Positions 44,601 to 55,447 of a DNA stretch of 64,000 bases are shown here, piece after piece (position 1 is the first letter of the stretch; every line of letters begins with the position of its first letter). Origin of the DNA: Gymnothorax reevesii. Its lineage: Eukaryota > Chordata > Actinopteri > Anguilliformes > Muraenidae. Both the position numbers and the translations under genes were made by a program. The stretch covers positions 113,068,666-113,132,665 of the forward strand of contig CM056576.1 of assembly GCA_029721435.1 (NCBI GenBank). Reading direction: 5' to 3'. The notes under the pieces were generated by a model. That model was not told the origin of the DNA and ran no database searches. It saw nothing but the letters and a program-made list of their open reading frames with translations.

Positions 44601-44867
44601 GAGTTTAAACCAGGAGAAAAGGTCCTTGTGTTGTTTCCCTTGCAGTCCAATCCATTGCAGGCTATATTTCATGGTCCTTATGAAATTCTGACAAAACTCA
44701 ATGATCTCAATTACATTGTGAAGACTCCAGATAGGAGAAAACCAAAACAATTGTGTCATATTAACATGCTAAAGCCTTATCATGACAGAAATGCTAGGGT
44801 TGCAGCTGTCACTTCAGATTCTCCTATGGCCGAGACATGTGAAGATGAGGGGGGAGTTTCAAGATGA
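41622..44867 (+). CDS. Gag, protease and integrase part of gag-pol (1081 aa)
   Basis: I start at the second ATG (MDDFLASPTVG); an ATG nine codons earlier is in frame but the upstream residues look non-coding. Residues about 10-45 form a SAP-like helical segment; 74-140 are a charged coiled coil (repeats of EREEKEKQ); about 155-312 are an alpha-helical capsid with SCAN-like features; a CCHC knuckle CSYCKKSGHVTTNC starts at 369. Protease active site DTGAS is at 461. The integrase has H714, H721, C751, C754, then D785, D844, E880 (35 residues between the last two) and a GPY module near 1018. All these catalytic residues are present. The frame ends at 44867 just after a G run that breaks continuity with RT. 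Products would act in cytoplasmic particles and then in nuclear integration. Confidence 0.93.
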   Translation: MDDFLASPTVGVLKSFKKTELLEICRHLELTEVKPAMRKARLAREIVEYYIDKNVFAPGDLEQFPMENPNIEMELKLKMLEIEREEKEKQREFEREEKEKQRQFELEKFARQRDFELEKFDREERLQMEQLKIKIETKNKFCASQEVKLVPPFSEKDVDNYFQCFEKVAKSCQWPKEHWPLMLQTVLKGKAQQAYSALSADDSSDYEVVKKVILRAYELVPEAYRQKFRGLKKSENQTYVEFANEKQVCFERWCTSMEVKDDFNSLKEMVLVEEFKNCVKDDVKTYLNEKQALNLQSAAKFADEYVLTHKSKFQSSSNNRWSQFQKKGYGDTQDSSPKDKDKSGDGAQKSSNRSDQSVKADSDKSGLVCSYCKKSGHVTTNCWFLKAKKEKEKDTKPNAFVKTRLETPVVDNQSAKLPASCGAKKPDTADFVREEFLPFASEGFVALNEHTTPVPIYILRDTGASQSLLLMDSLELRDETASGDFILVQGIEGRTVSVPLRSIFLKSDLVTGQVKVGLMSSLPIKGVSLLLGNDLAGGKVVPPVHLTSQPSTEDGDEDPSLYPSCAVTRAMAKKPKEDVVVPPSTLNSQDSGGLPHDSDWPIMVSPFEDLSDTFISSLFSQPDGSGDSDVSGDLSLSRKRLIEEQTNDPEICVLKRRALPDKEIDAVPVEYYLKDGVLMRKWRPPDIPANADSAVVRQIVVPKVYRNEILTMAHSLPLGGHLGVNKTVDKIMKHFFWPGLRKDVCNFCKTCHTCQVVGKHQLDPPVAPLQPIPAFGEPFSRVIVDCVGPLPKTRSGNQYLLTIMCASTRFPEAIPLRNIKATAISEALIKFFTSFGLPREIQSDQGSNFTSGLFQQVVYELGAKQILSSAYHPESQGALERFYSTLKTMMRTYCYDHEKDWDEGVHLLLFAAREAVQESTGFSPFELVFGHEVRGPLLLLSEQWQEKEPHISLLDYVSKFKERLRAACDLAKENLKSSQGKMKTWYDHKARSREFKPGEKVLVLFPLQSNPLQAIFHGPYEILTKLNDLNYIVKTPDRRKPKQLCHINMLKPYHDRNARVAAVTSDSPMAETCEDEGGVSR

Positions 44868-45009
44868 TGAACCTAGAATTAAAGCTGAAGTTCTTTCATG
44901 TAAATTGTCAAACACTGAAGTGTTGCAAAATCTTGATGTAAAACTCCAGCACTTAGAACCCTCACAGAGAGATCAGTTTGAAAGGTTGATCAAGAAATAT
45001 GAGGATTTT
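44849..45009 (+). other. Two frame breaks between integrase and RT
   Basis: The reading frame moves by one base at a run of six G (44849-44854) and by one base again at a run of four T (45006-45009). Between them, 44855-45005 is open in the intermediate frame (reads EVLSCKLSNTEVLQ and FERLIKKYEDF). Each shift is what one extra base in the homopolymer would give. They could be real mutations, assembly errors, or, less likely, programmed shifts. Confidence 0.8.
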
Positions 45010-46330
45010 GTTTCCTGATGTTCCAAAGAGAGTTACTATAGCCTCTCATGATGTAGATGTTGGTGATGCCAAACCAATAAAACAGCATCCATACCGGATG
45101 AGTCCTGAAAAGAGAAAGATTGCTGAGAAAGAGGTTGGGTACATGTTAAAACATGATATTATCAGACCCTCCAACTCCGATTGGAGTTCACCCTGTGTGC
45201 TAGTTCCAAAACCTGATGGAAGTACTAGATTCTGTACAGATTATCGCAAAGTCAATGCTGTAACTAGAACTGATGTGTTTCCAATACCTAGGATTGATGA
45301 TTGTATTGATAGTGTAGGGCAAGCAAAGTTTCTGACCAAGGTTGATTTATTGAAGGGTTATTGGTGTGTGCCTTTAACTGAGAGGGCCAAGAGCATCTCT
45401 GCTTTTGCCACACCATCTGGATTGTACCAGTATGAAGTCCTACCCTTTGGCATGAAAAATGCCCCAGCCACGTTCCAAAGGATGATACAGTCTACAATCG
45501 CCGGATTGCCACACACGGGTGCGTACATCAATGACCTGATCACATGGAGTGACTCCTGGGAAGAACATCTAAAAGATGTAGAGACGTTGTTCCAGCGCCT
45601 GACCCAGGCTAACCTGACTGTTAACCTGAGCAAGAGTGACTTTGGTTGTGCTATTGTCACCTATCTTGGCTACGTCATAGGCCAGGGTAAGGTGGCACCC
45701 ATAAATGCTAAAGTCCAAGCCATCATGGACTTTCCAGTTCCTGACAACAAAAAAGCTTTGCGCCGCTTCCTTGGAATGATCGGGTACTACCGCAAGTTCT
45801 GCAAGAACTTTGCTGAGATTGCTCTCAGTCTAACTAACCAACTGAAGAAAGGCGTAAAGTTCCCCTGGGATGATGCATGCCAGAGAGCCTTCGATCACCT
45901 GAAGTCTCTGCTGTGCCACTTCCCCGTGGTCAAATCTCCTGACTTCAACAAACCGTTCTCCATCGCGGTCGATGCTTGCGACCAAGCTTGTGGATCTGTG
46001 CTCCTACAGAGAAGTGACTCTGATGACATTGAGCATCCCGTGGCATACTTCTCCAGGAAGTTCAATCGCCACCAAAGGAACTATTCCACAATAGAGAAGG
46101 AACTGTTGGCTCTGGTCCTTTCTTTACAACACTTTGAGGTTTATGTTTGTACAGGACAAAAGCCAATGATTGTGTACACTGACCACAATCCGTTAATGTT
46201 TTTGAGTAAGATGAAAAACAAGAATCGGAGATTGTTGAATTGGAGTTTGATTTTACAGGAGTTTGACTTGGAAATTAAGCATGTGAAGGGTACAGACAAT
46301 GTAATTGCTGATTGCTTATCCCGTGTTTGA
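45010..46330 (+). CDS. Reverse transcriptase and RNase H part of gag-pol
   Basis: RT runs from HPYRMSPEKRKIAEKEV through WSSPCVLVPKPDGSTRFC, FLTKVDLLKGYW (first Asp at 45344), LPFGMKNAPATFQRM to the active-site loop, which reads YINDL at 45524-45538; the family has YIDDL, so the first catalytic Asp of the pair is Asn. The connection and RNase H follow with FSIAVDACD (45971), YSTIEKELLAL, VYTDHNPL (46181) and DNVIADCLSRV at the end, all catalytic acidic residues present. There is no integrase after it; the stop is 134 bp before the 3' LTR. The ATG at 44999 precedes the frame break and is not a natural start; translation is expected as part of gag-pol. Confidence 0.92.
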
Positions 46331-46452
46331 ATGTGTATATATATATCATGTGTTTGACTATTGTATGATATGTATATATAGACAAGTGTTCACTTAACCA
46401 TTTTGTATTGAAAAGAAAAATTTTGCCTTTATGAGTCAAAATTTTTCCCTTT

Positions 46453-46463
46453 TGGAATGGAGG
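46453..46463 (+). promoter_or_regulatory. Polypurine tract
   Basis: GGAATGGAGG directly precedes the 3' LTR start TGTAATG, the position expected for the plus-strand primer. It contains one T, so it is not a pure tract. Confidence 0.65.
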
Positions 46464-46952
46464 TGTAATGTGAATATAGGCCACTAGATGGCAGTATTTA
46501 CCTTTTTTTTTGTTAAGCTCAGACTGGAGTCATGTTTAGACATGTCCTGGACATGTCTGGGGCAAGTCTCAGAAAATTAAAAAAAAGAGGTCTAAATGTG
46601 GGTGGGGTCTGCAAAAGAGTATATAAGGAAAAGAATTGAGACAGTAAAGTAGTAGGAGAAATTGCAAGAAGATGACCAGACCTGCCATTCTGTTCAAGAC
46701 CTGTGACATTTCTTTTGTGGATTTCTTTGCCTGTGTTTGAGCATTTTCTCACCCAGGACATCACCAAGCCGCCCCACAAAAAGGGACTGTAAATATTTCT
46801 TTTTGTTTTTGTTATAATCAATCTTGGTTTTTAGGTTAGTTAGTTGTTATTGTCTTTGTTTAATTAAATGTGTTTGAGTTTTAAAAAAAACTGTGTGTCA
46901 TCCCTTGCTGTTGCTGTTGTTTTAAATGTAATAACAAATTGGGGCCATAACA
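46464..46952 (+). repeat. 3' LTR
   Basis: Same termini as the 5' LTR; TATATAAG at 46620-46627 and CCACTAGATGGCAG at 46481-46494. Differences from the 5' LTR by eye: AA/AG and CC/CT in the CTCAGAC segment, one A/T, one C/T in CTTGGTNTTTAGG, one C/T near the end, and length changes in a T run and a T/A run. Confidence 0.93.
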
Positions 46953-47094
46953 CAGTGAACTTCAGTTACTCGTCTGATCTTAAAGTGAAGCTTCACCTCC
47001 AAGTGCCAAACAGACAGGGATGATATTACAAGAGGTACTATAGCCTGTGTATTTATACCACGAGAAGAAGATGCTAATCCCATAGTGCAGATTC

Positions 47095-47325
47095 CAAAGT
47101 TTCCAGCGAACTCAAATACTCAAATATGCTGAATGACAGGGAAATATACATAAAGTGATGTACAAGATCTAGATATTTTCCAACTAGTGTCATGCCGTGG
47201 CCATAAAAACTTGGAGTCCTCAGTTTAAATACTGTATTTCTCTCAACAGATGTGTGATGTAGCTTCTGTGAAGCGCTGCAACCAGCAAATAGAGAATATG
47301 AATGTGACACTGTCCAACAATATTG
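47095..47325. repeat. Dispersed repeat, copy 2 (pair with 18085-18325)
   Basis: Shares ordered landmarks with 18085-18325 (ATCTAGATATTTTCCA, GTGAAGCGCTGCA, TGTCCAACAATAT). It starts about 140 bp after the retrotransposon. No coding function inferred. Confidence 0.5.
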
Positions 47326-48663
47326 AAAAAATTTTTTTTCCTGATTTTGAACCTAATTGAGGGAAAACTAATCGGAAAAGTCTGAGTTTAATGGGGTAAA
47401 TTTGTTCTTGACAAAGCCATTCAGTAGGCTTGGTATGCTTAAAAGGTTTACATGACAATGAAATACAATTTTTTGTAAGTAGGATATTTCTTCCTGAACT
47501 CTCAAAAGTCATCATCAGATGGGGGTTTTGGTCAGTCATTGTCAACCTGTACCAAAAAGTTTCACCACAAAATTACCCTAAGCTAAGAAAGAGGGGCCAT
47601 TTTCTGCAGGTAAATTTAGCATGGGACCCAAACACAGGACTGAATATGTATTACTCATATAAAGAAACTCTTCTCAGTTTCTAAAACCTCCTAGAAAGAA
47701 AGCAGTAGCTAAACATGACCGCACAACTCTTACTGAAGACAAAACCAAGTTTTATTGCAGCCCATCCAGATCAGACAGACCACTGAACAGGTGGGGAATA
47801 TGACCGATCATGAAATGTGCTGTCATTGCATGACTAATTCCTTCTGGCTCATGGCACGCCTTCCATCTCTCTGCAATGGCGCTCAGTCAACGGGACTGCA
47901 GTGCAGTTCATTCGGCTGCTGAGCGATGCATCGCTTGTTTTCCTGGCCATACAGAATAAGCAGCACACTAAAACCCAGGCTCAAACCCAGTGGGCACAGA
48001 TAGTTCTTTAACTAAAAGACGCATGCTGAGTGGGTCCAACCGCAGAGTCAACCAGAGTCAAGCAACCTAAATGTACACAACAGGACCTGCAGTACCCCAG
48101 ATAGTGGCACCATAATAACAGGGCTCTAATGCCTCTACCACACATCCACCCCTGGTGATGATTACACCCATTGATGCCAAAAGGAGGTGTCAAAGTCTCT
48201 TGTTGCTCTGGTAACCGTATCCAAGGACCTCAGCTGGAATTTACACAAAGCACACTGAGCCTTCATTTCCCCCTCACAGAAAATAACAGGTTAAAAAGCC
48301 ATACTGAGCCACATACTGCAGTGAGAGAAAGCATGTTTAAGGCAGCCTTCCTATTCAATCATTCAACGTTTGAAGCACACTTAAAACGATGCATTCACCT
48401 CACTGAGGGAACTGTTCAGTCACTCACGCGCTCTCAATCGCCTACGAGGCCACTCACACATAATTTGTTTTTTTTTCTGCACTTGGGTGAGAGAAGGGTT
48501 TTGCAAGTACAACTTGTGCGAAATCCGACAATAATCATGCCTTATACTCATCAGTTGTGCTGAAACCTACTTCCAGGCAATAAGCTATGGCCATTTCAGT
48601 GATGCACCCAAACCAGGTCACATTCATAACAAATAAAAACACAAACTAGAGACAATCCGAGAG
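47326..48663. other. No gene recognised
   Basis: Several open frames up to 130 codons (48171-48563) have no recognisable domain and no flanking splice signals of quality. Confidence 0.4.
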
Positions 48664-49026
48664 TGCAAACCTCCGCAAGGGCAGCTGAGCCAAATTCTTG
48701 CTGAGTGAACATGGCTCATAACAAATTTAAGGATAGGTTCCGTCCGTCATGCGAGACCAATCAACCCACAAAATTTGAGTGATATCACTGGGAGCAAAGT
48801 TCAAAGTTCATCACGTGTCATAGGCTTTCAAGATGGCTGCAGTGGCCGCCATGTTGTATGACAATTCGCGGTCAAAATCAACAGGATTTACCTCTGATGT
48901 AATAGCGACCCATCCAAAAAAATTCTGAGAGATCCGTTCATTACATTTTGAGTGATCTTATACACAAACAGACAGACAGACAGACAAATTAATGCCGGCA
49001 AAAACATAACCTCCTTGGCGGAGGTA
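48664..49026. mobile_element. MITE-like repeat, copy 2 (AACCTCC...GGAGGT)
   Basis: Left GCAAACCTCCGCAAGGGCAGC, right ACATAACCTCCTTGGCGGAGGT. Collinear with 14118-14540 but about 60 bp shorter; the first of the two AAGATGGC blocks has been lost. It keeps AGATGGCTGC followed by GCCGCCATGTT near 48831 and a GACAGACAGACAGACA tract. Confidence 0.65.
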
Positions 49027-49297
49027 AAATGCAATCCAACTAACATTGTGAGACAGAAGTTTCAGAGAAACACCTTTGCAGCAAACAGAAAATACACAGC
49101 TCTGACAAGCTGGCACTGTATAGTTGGCTTGGTTATTCTGGGTCGAGTAAAACAAGTTTTTTTTTTTTTAATATATTATTAGTACTATTACTATTATCAG
49201 AAATTACCAACAACAAAGAAATATGCATTTAACAGGCAGGATTTTGTCTCTGCAGATTGTTGAAGGAGTTTGCTTCTGTTTTAGTGATTATTAGAAA

Positions 49298-49755
49298 TAG
49301 CTGCATTTACATGGGTTGTTTTCCTCAATCTGATTGAAATCGAACAGATTAAATTAATCTCATTCGATCTGTATACAAGAACGCTAAATAAAGCGATCCA
49401 CGTTTAATCTGCATATATACGCATACATGGCCCAAGCTGAAACCTATTACAGTTTCTTTTGCATGCGCAAAAGGTCCCACTAACGTTATTACGTGATTAT
49501 GTGACTCCTACATACTAGGGAGCGCATGCGCAGAACGAACAATCCAATCCATCAACTGAATCCACTCTGTTCATATGCAGCATCAAGCTGATTATCAATC
49601 GGCGTGGACTATCTCTTTCAATCCGATCGAAAATTTTAACCGATCCGGGTGAATTGGATCGGCTAAGGTGGTTACGTGAGACATTTTGAATCTGACTAAC
49701 CTGTCAATCCGATTACAAGGAGGATTTTTGGACCCATGTAAACCTAGCTACTGAG
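49298..49755. mobile_element. MITE with about 16-bp ends and TA flanks
   Basis: Left TAGCTGCATTTACATGGG and right CCCATGTAAACCTAGCTA pair with two mismatches; the outer TA may be the target duplication. The interior is palindromic in places (CAATCTGATTGAAATCGAAC and its mirror near 49690-49720). No coding sequence. Superfamily uncertain. Confidence 0.65.
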
Positions 49756-50689
49756 TCCATTGATTGCACCAGCTGAAGTTCATACAAGTCCACCAGGTAG
49801 TGTGACTGGAGTATTTCACCACAACATTTTCACCCCATGGAAAAAAACTTATTTTTGTCTTTTGCTCAGAAAAGGTTTAAATGTAAAAAGCAGTACATTT
49901 AAATTTATAGAAAATTTACAGTTGGTAAATGTAATATACTAAGTATTCACCAGTTCAAATTTCTAGCACCCTTTTAATTTAAATTACTGCCATTTTGAGG
50001 ACCAAATTAATAATAATAAAAAAATTCAATAATTAAACAAAAATGGGCCTTAAAGTATTGTAATTCCTTACTGGCCAAATGAAAATACTGTAGAATTGAG
50101 TGCAAGACCTGCAGACCTCTCACCTTATAACTGACCCTTTCCTCATTAGACCAAGTCAAACACATGAAGAAAACAATCCCTACACTAGACTAAACAGATA
50201 GCAGATACAGTAAACAAATGACAACCACAAACCAGGCTCTGAAAACAGAGAAGTTATATCTGATCGAATGTTCATTGTAGACATACCCTGACTATACTCC
50301 ATGAAACGCAAAGGGAAGACACTTCATGCATCCACCCAATGATATTAACTTGGTAATGCATGCAGACATATAAAGGGAGAGTCTGTTGGCAGACAAATCA
50401 AATGCTCCAGGTGACATTCATATTGTCAATGAGAAATAGCATAAATTCAAGCACTATGCTTGAAGCCATGGATAGGATCTTGTAGCGCCCTACAAGATGT
50501 TCACTCGGCATTCTAAACATGCAACTGAGCCTACTCCATCGTGCCCTGGGGAGGACTATTTTGATATGTATTTTCGGCCACTGCACTTCTGAAATTATAC
50601 CAGCGCTCTTGCAATATAGGTCAAGGCCGCAGTCAGATACAGATCTTTATCAGTGAGTTTATGTAGATAGTGTGACAGAAAATATCATT
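49756..50689. other. No gene recognised
   Basis: AT-rich sequence without recognisable features. Confidence 0.4.
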
Positions 50690-51305
50690 AAGAGACATGA
50701 GTGTAGCTGCCATCTGGCAGATGGTACTTGACCATCCGGTCTCCCACCTGCAGACTAAAGGACAGTTTTAACCGTGGGCCATTAGGCTTCTCAACAGCCT
50801 GTGCCTCAAAGTTCATTGTAATTTTCTACACTTGACATGGCATTTTAATTTTTTACCTCAACAATGTAGTTTAAATTAAATTTGTGTAAAATGGACTATT
50901 TTGTGCAGTTTCTTTGGAACATATTTGGATTCTGCATAGAACTGGATTTATTTTGTAATTCGATTCACTTCGTGTTCTTTTTATTTTATTTTGCTGTAAT
51001 TCTATTTCGTTATTTTCTTTTTCAGTATCCACAATACTCGACTGATTTCAGCTATGTAATTTCCATTTCATGTTTATTTATTTTCCTTTTTAGTATTTTT
51101 GATACATTTTCATCCGACACAAATTATTAAGTTCTATTGTACACTAAAGCTAGACAAGGGGTGGTCTGGTCCAAGGCAACTGCTGTGTCCTTGTGCAGGG
51201 TTTTTAGTAGTATGGCTGCTTTATCCAAGGAATTTCAATGCCAGTCTGACTTTGTGTTTTCTGTGCATTTGACAATAAAAAGATTTGAACATGAACTTGA
51301 CAGTC
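50690..51305 (+). pseudogene. L2/Rex-like LINE 3' end
   Basis: At 50712-50830 the plus strand reads through stops as WQMVLDHPVSHLQTKGQF, then PWAIRLLNSLCLKVH, the C-terminal tail of fish L2/Rex-type LINE ORF2 proteins. About 400 bp on, GTGCATTTGACAATAAAAAG, then TTTGAACATGAACTTGA is the usual 3' end of such elements. The rest of ORF2 is missing, the common 5' truncation. Confidence 0.6.
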
Positions 51306-52429
51306 CTTTGTTTGTGTTAAGATGACTGACACCCCCTTATTGATTAGCCCATAGATTCAGATGAACCAAATGCTAATGGCCGCTGTCTAGCCCACGCTAC
51401 GTTTTGGTGAAGCTGATGGCTTGACAGCTCCAGCGCTAATCACTCCGCCTCCACGGGCTCCTCTTGACATCTGTATTCAGGAAAGTGAAATGTCGTTCCA
51501 ATCCATGGAGGCAAGCATGACGCGTGCATTCAGTCCACAGTGACATGACAAACACTGAAATGCAAGCGCAAGAGTGGAATGCAGCTATCTGACTCTAGAA
51601 GGATTGATTAGCATGCAGAGTGTGCTTAGTTCCTGAGAACAGGGGCGTCACTAGACCTAATACTGTACTGGGGCACAGCTGGGGCACAAACAACGCGAGC
51701 GTGCAAAGCGCACAAGCAAATATTCTTTAGCACTAATTTATCATAAAAAAAGCATAAATAGTGCTTCAAATTATACATTAATGTCAGATTATCTTGTTGT
51801 CTCATAACCAAAGTACTCGATGAGCCTGATTCTCTGTTCATACAGAACCCATGTTTTAACGTGAAATAGCTCATATATGCTCATCAAACATCGATAGCAA
51901 TCTCCAGAAACCGAGTTGACAGTGCTAGGCTAACCATTATAAATCAACGTTATGCCTATGATGAGCCAGTTAGCTATAAGGCAGCAGCTAACGTCTGCAC
52001 TAGGCTGCTTCAATTTACAGCCGGAGCTAGCTGGCAAGACGGCCAGCAAAGCAAAGTTTAAGCAAAGTTGTGACATTTAAATTCCCATGGAAATGGCGAC
52101 ACAGAGGAGAAAACAAACAATAAGGACATGCAGTTTCCCAGCACTAACCTGAAGACAGGTGGAAAGAATGACGGCGAGAACAGTCACCACTCACAGACAC
52201 TGCTGTGTGAGTGACCTTGTGTTCCTAAGTTCTGAAGTGAGCACTAGCCAATCACAGCCAAAGCCACGTGAATATTAAGTAGCCACATGCCATTGTGCAC
52301 TATACGGAGTGAAGTGAATAAAGTAGCAATGAGTTACAGTTATCAAATTAAGTAGTTGTGTGCCTATGCACTTTCTGTTACTGTAGATTCTCTTACCATA
52401 GATAATGTGGACATGTAGGGCTCTAATTT
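51306..52429. other. No gene; possible hAT terminus
   Basis: CAGGGGCGTCACTAG at 51640 looks like the end of a fish hAT element, but no matching opposite end is found within the window. Otherwise nothing recognised. Confidence 0.35.
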
Positions 52430-52720
52430 CTTGGCGCAGCGCAGGTGGCGTAGCGTGGCGCATCCCACGCAGTGGTAATTTCGTCCGGCGCAGCCCACGC
52501 AGAGGTAATTTCGTGAGGTACAACACCGTGCTCAGCGTTTGGTAGACGAACGTGCGCCGAGATGGGTGTGGTGGCGTAGTAGGGGGAGGTATCACATATT
52601 CTTCAAGAGGCAGCGACAATTTCGTAGAAAAAGTCTCGGCTGGAGTTGCGCAGAAAACTCGCCAGCTCCAACCTGGTTTAATTTCCGTGCAGTGGTAATT
52701 TGGCTGACCAGCGCACACTG
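52430..52720. repeat. GC/CpG-rich patch with short repeats
   Basis: CACGCAGTGGTAATTTCG, then GCCCACGCAGAGGTAATTTCG, then a third CAGTGGTAATTT at 52690 form a short degenerate repeat. The patch is rich in GCGCAG and CpG against an AT-rich background. The 150-codon minus-strand frame over it (52275-52727) has repeated residues (LPLRGLRRTKLPLRGMRH) from the repeat and no known domain. Confidence 0.4.
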
Positions 52721-54110
52721 CGCACACGTCACCGAAATCTCACAGGCAGGTTTCCAGATTGTCAGGCACATTTCAATGCAATTAATAATTACAGGAAGCA
52801 CTATTTAATGTAACTATCTGAATAAGGACATAAATCATAGTATCTACATCGATTTTCCTGATGTCAGATTAAAGGCGGTTGGCACGCGTAATGGAAACTT
52901 GACCTGGCTTAATCAACGCAGCTGAATCTGTGATGCAAATTAACGACTTCACATCTTTCTAAGCCAACCACAAACTGGATATATGTATATAACATGCTTG
53001 CATTCCATGCTCAGTAAAGCCGCTTGCACACTGGACACAAAACAACTTTTTTGCACGACTGATTACAGACAAAGTCAATGCAAAGACGCGATAGTCGGAC
53101 AGGGTTTTAAAATAGCTCTATTTCCGAAAGTCATAAAAGTTCTAATTTTTCCGAGTATTCCAGGAAATATTAGACATGCAAATTTGGCCATGTTTGTGTT
53201 CGACCTTCACAAAATGCAAATTGATAGCTATCGACTTTTCTTGTTCTTTTTAGCCTATTTGTCTGTTTTCTTCCGTTGAAGATAGACAACAGTCTTTATT
53301 CGCTCTTTCTTTTGAAAATTAGTCAGATGGATCGAACAGATTCAGGCTTTATTTCCACACCAGATACAAATATTACTTGTAGTCAGTGAGCAAATCAAAT
53401 CCATGACGATTGACAGTGTGAATAAATTATCGCATGCATGATCAAGACTGTTCGACGCGAAATGCAAAATACTCCATGTCCAGCAGCCAGCAAAAAGTAA
53501 AAGTATTGATATGAGAACACATTTATAACGAAATAGAGAATGAAATATATCACCAAAAAACGGAACATCCATAAAAGATGACCCGTAAATAAATAAATCG
53601 CAGTGTTCATCGGATGTTCTGTTGTTAAAATGTTTCTTTTTATTCTTTATTTTGTTTTCAATCTGTTCTAATCGCCCCCCCCGCCACCTATTTTTGTCAG
53701 ACACGGTGGCATTGTACATTGTCCCGTGCCAATGTCGACTCACTTTCTTGAGCAGAGCTTAAACAGAAACATTGATTGAAATTCTCGGTACTCATCTCGA
53801 AGAACTGAGCCCTCTTATCAAAACATTCACGTTCAGTATCTAAAAGAGTCAGTAGATTTGAAGACATGACACGGAGTTCATGGTTCACCCCCAGCTCTTA
53901 GGCAAGAGCTACATGATCACGTCACCCAGTAAGCGCATTAAAATTCTCTTGGCGGCGCTGTGCGCTTTTCCAAGCCGTTATGAATTCCCTTTTACACCTT
54001 CTCTGAACCTTCTGACATTTTCCATTGATTTAAAAGAAAAGTGGCAAGTAAGTAAGACGACAGGATGGAAATTTTTTACTATTCGAACACGGTTCCTGCT
54101 CTATGGACTG
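52721..54110. other. No gene recognised
   Basis: A 133-codon minus-strand frame at 53342-53743 contains a hydrophobic segment (VLISILLLFAGCW) but no recognisable family; the sequence around it has other open frames of similar size. I do not call it. Confidence 0.35.
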
Positions 54111-54117
54111 ATGAGTA

Positions 54118-54203
54118 AAATTGGGAATGTTACTGCTTGGTTGGAATGAAAGTCTGTACCCACACCGGCCCTCTCTGAATAAGGTTGAGACACCCTGCTA
54201 TTA
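54118..54203. mobile_element. hAT-type MITE, right-end fragment
   Basis: GCTTGGTTGGAATGAAAGTC, then CACACCGGCCCTCTCTGAAT, then GAGACACCCTG matches the right half of the MITE at 18892-19095 (around 19031-19095). Confidence 0.6.
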
Positions 54204-55107
54204 TTTCTTTTGGATAGTTCAGCTCCCCCAGGTCACAGAATCTGCTGAGACAGTAAACCTTTTGTAAAGATTGGGGAATATTTTGCAGAATAGTCTCTGC
54301 ACAGCCCCAGGGATAAGTTCTGGGCTCACTGCCCCGCAATCTTTCCTCTATGTGCAACAGAGAGAACCAAATCGTGAGGCAGAGCTTCAAAACCTACAGT
54401 ATCTGGACATGAGTCACTGCTACAGCTAAAGCCCCTTCTCCCACCAGGGTCAATAAATAAAAAAACCCAACACTAATAGTCCCATGCATTTCAGATGGAA
54501 GCTAGCATGGAACTAGTGGGCTTAATGAACACAAACACACACACGTGAGCTCAATCAAGTTCACAGTCATACAGGGTAATGTCTGCTGCTTATGGTCTTG
54601 TGCTTTTACCTGCTGAATTTACCTCATTTCCACTCACCAGGCCTTCCACATCCGTGCAGCCCTTCTGTAAGCTGCCGTTAAATTGAGTTAACTGTGTCGC
54701 AGGAACAAAAAAGGATGTTGGTCTGAAAAAGGACGCATATATTCTGCCAAAATGGGCTCACTGAATCATTTTGATGTGATCCAGGCGGAAACTAGAGGAA
54801 TCTGGCTCTCTGAGAAAGACATACGGTAAACCCGTGAGCTTAGTTCCAGGTTAAACATTTTCACAGATATGAAGAAAGTAATTTCAATGGACAAAAGATG
54901 CACCCTGGCTTATAGTTGATGGAATGAAAAAAATATTGCTTGGGAAAGGAGTTGCAATTCTGAAGCTATGACTGACAAATACTTTGTTCGATAGGCAGAT
55001 TTACTGCTTGGTTTTCCTCAACATGGAAGAAGTTTGCAATAAAGAGTAGGCTGGGTGGGATAGTCTCCACAGGCAAATGACAGCACACCATCATTTGCTG
55101 TGGCAAA
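54204..55107. other. No gene recognised
   Basis: No coding, RNA or repeat signature that I can name. Confidence 0.4.
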
Positions 55108-55447
55108 CAGTGCTTCAAACATTTATTAGACCACCTGTCATGAAAAAAAAAAATCTAGAAAACACAAAAATTTAAGAAATTTATCAAAAACTTGTTCAAA
55201 ACTAAAAATTACTTAGTTATTTCTTTGGCAAATAACGAACTGAAACCACTAGAAAGTCCTTATTCACACATAAAAACCAAAAAAAAAAAAAAACAACCCA
55301 TTTTGTAGGGCCTCCTTTGGCCTTGATAACAGCTTGCATTCAACCACTAAAACTAATTTTTATGTTCACGAATGCAAGAAAATAACTTATTTGACATCTT
55401 AATCAAAAAATAATAATGTGCTTAACCATTTTTTCCTGCTTTTTGTA

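Larger units (their letters stand above)
41018..46952 (+). mobile_element. Gmr1-like Ty3/gypsy-clade LTR retrotransposon, near complete
   Basis: A 5935-bp element with LTRs of 488 and 489 bp, a primer-binding site, a polypurine tract and gag-pol. The 4-bp duplication CAGT flanks it (41014-41017 and 46953-46956). Domain order is Gag, protease, integrase, reverse transcriptase, RNase H. Placing integrase before RT in a Ty3/gypsy-type element is the hallmark of the Gmr1 group known from fish and other deuterostomes. The two LTRs differ by about five substitutions and two homopolymer-length changes, so insertion is recent. It lies antisense to the pde4 exon. Two one-base frame breaks and a changed RT catalytic residue suggest this copy cannot move by itself. 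Confidence 0.95.

Noticed and set aside
41018..46952. Endogenous retrovirus with envelope
   Set aside because: The pol order, the short 134-bp gap between the RNase H stop and the 3' LTR, and absence of any further frame exclude an envelope gene; it is an LTR retrotransposon.
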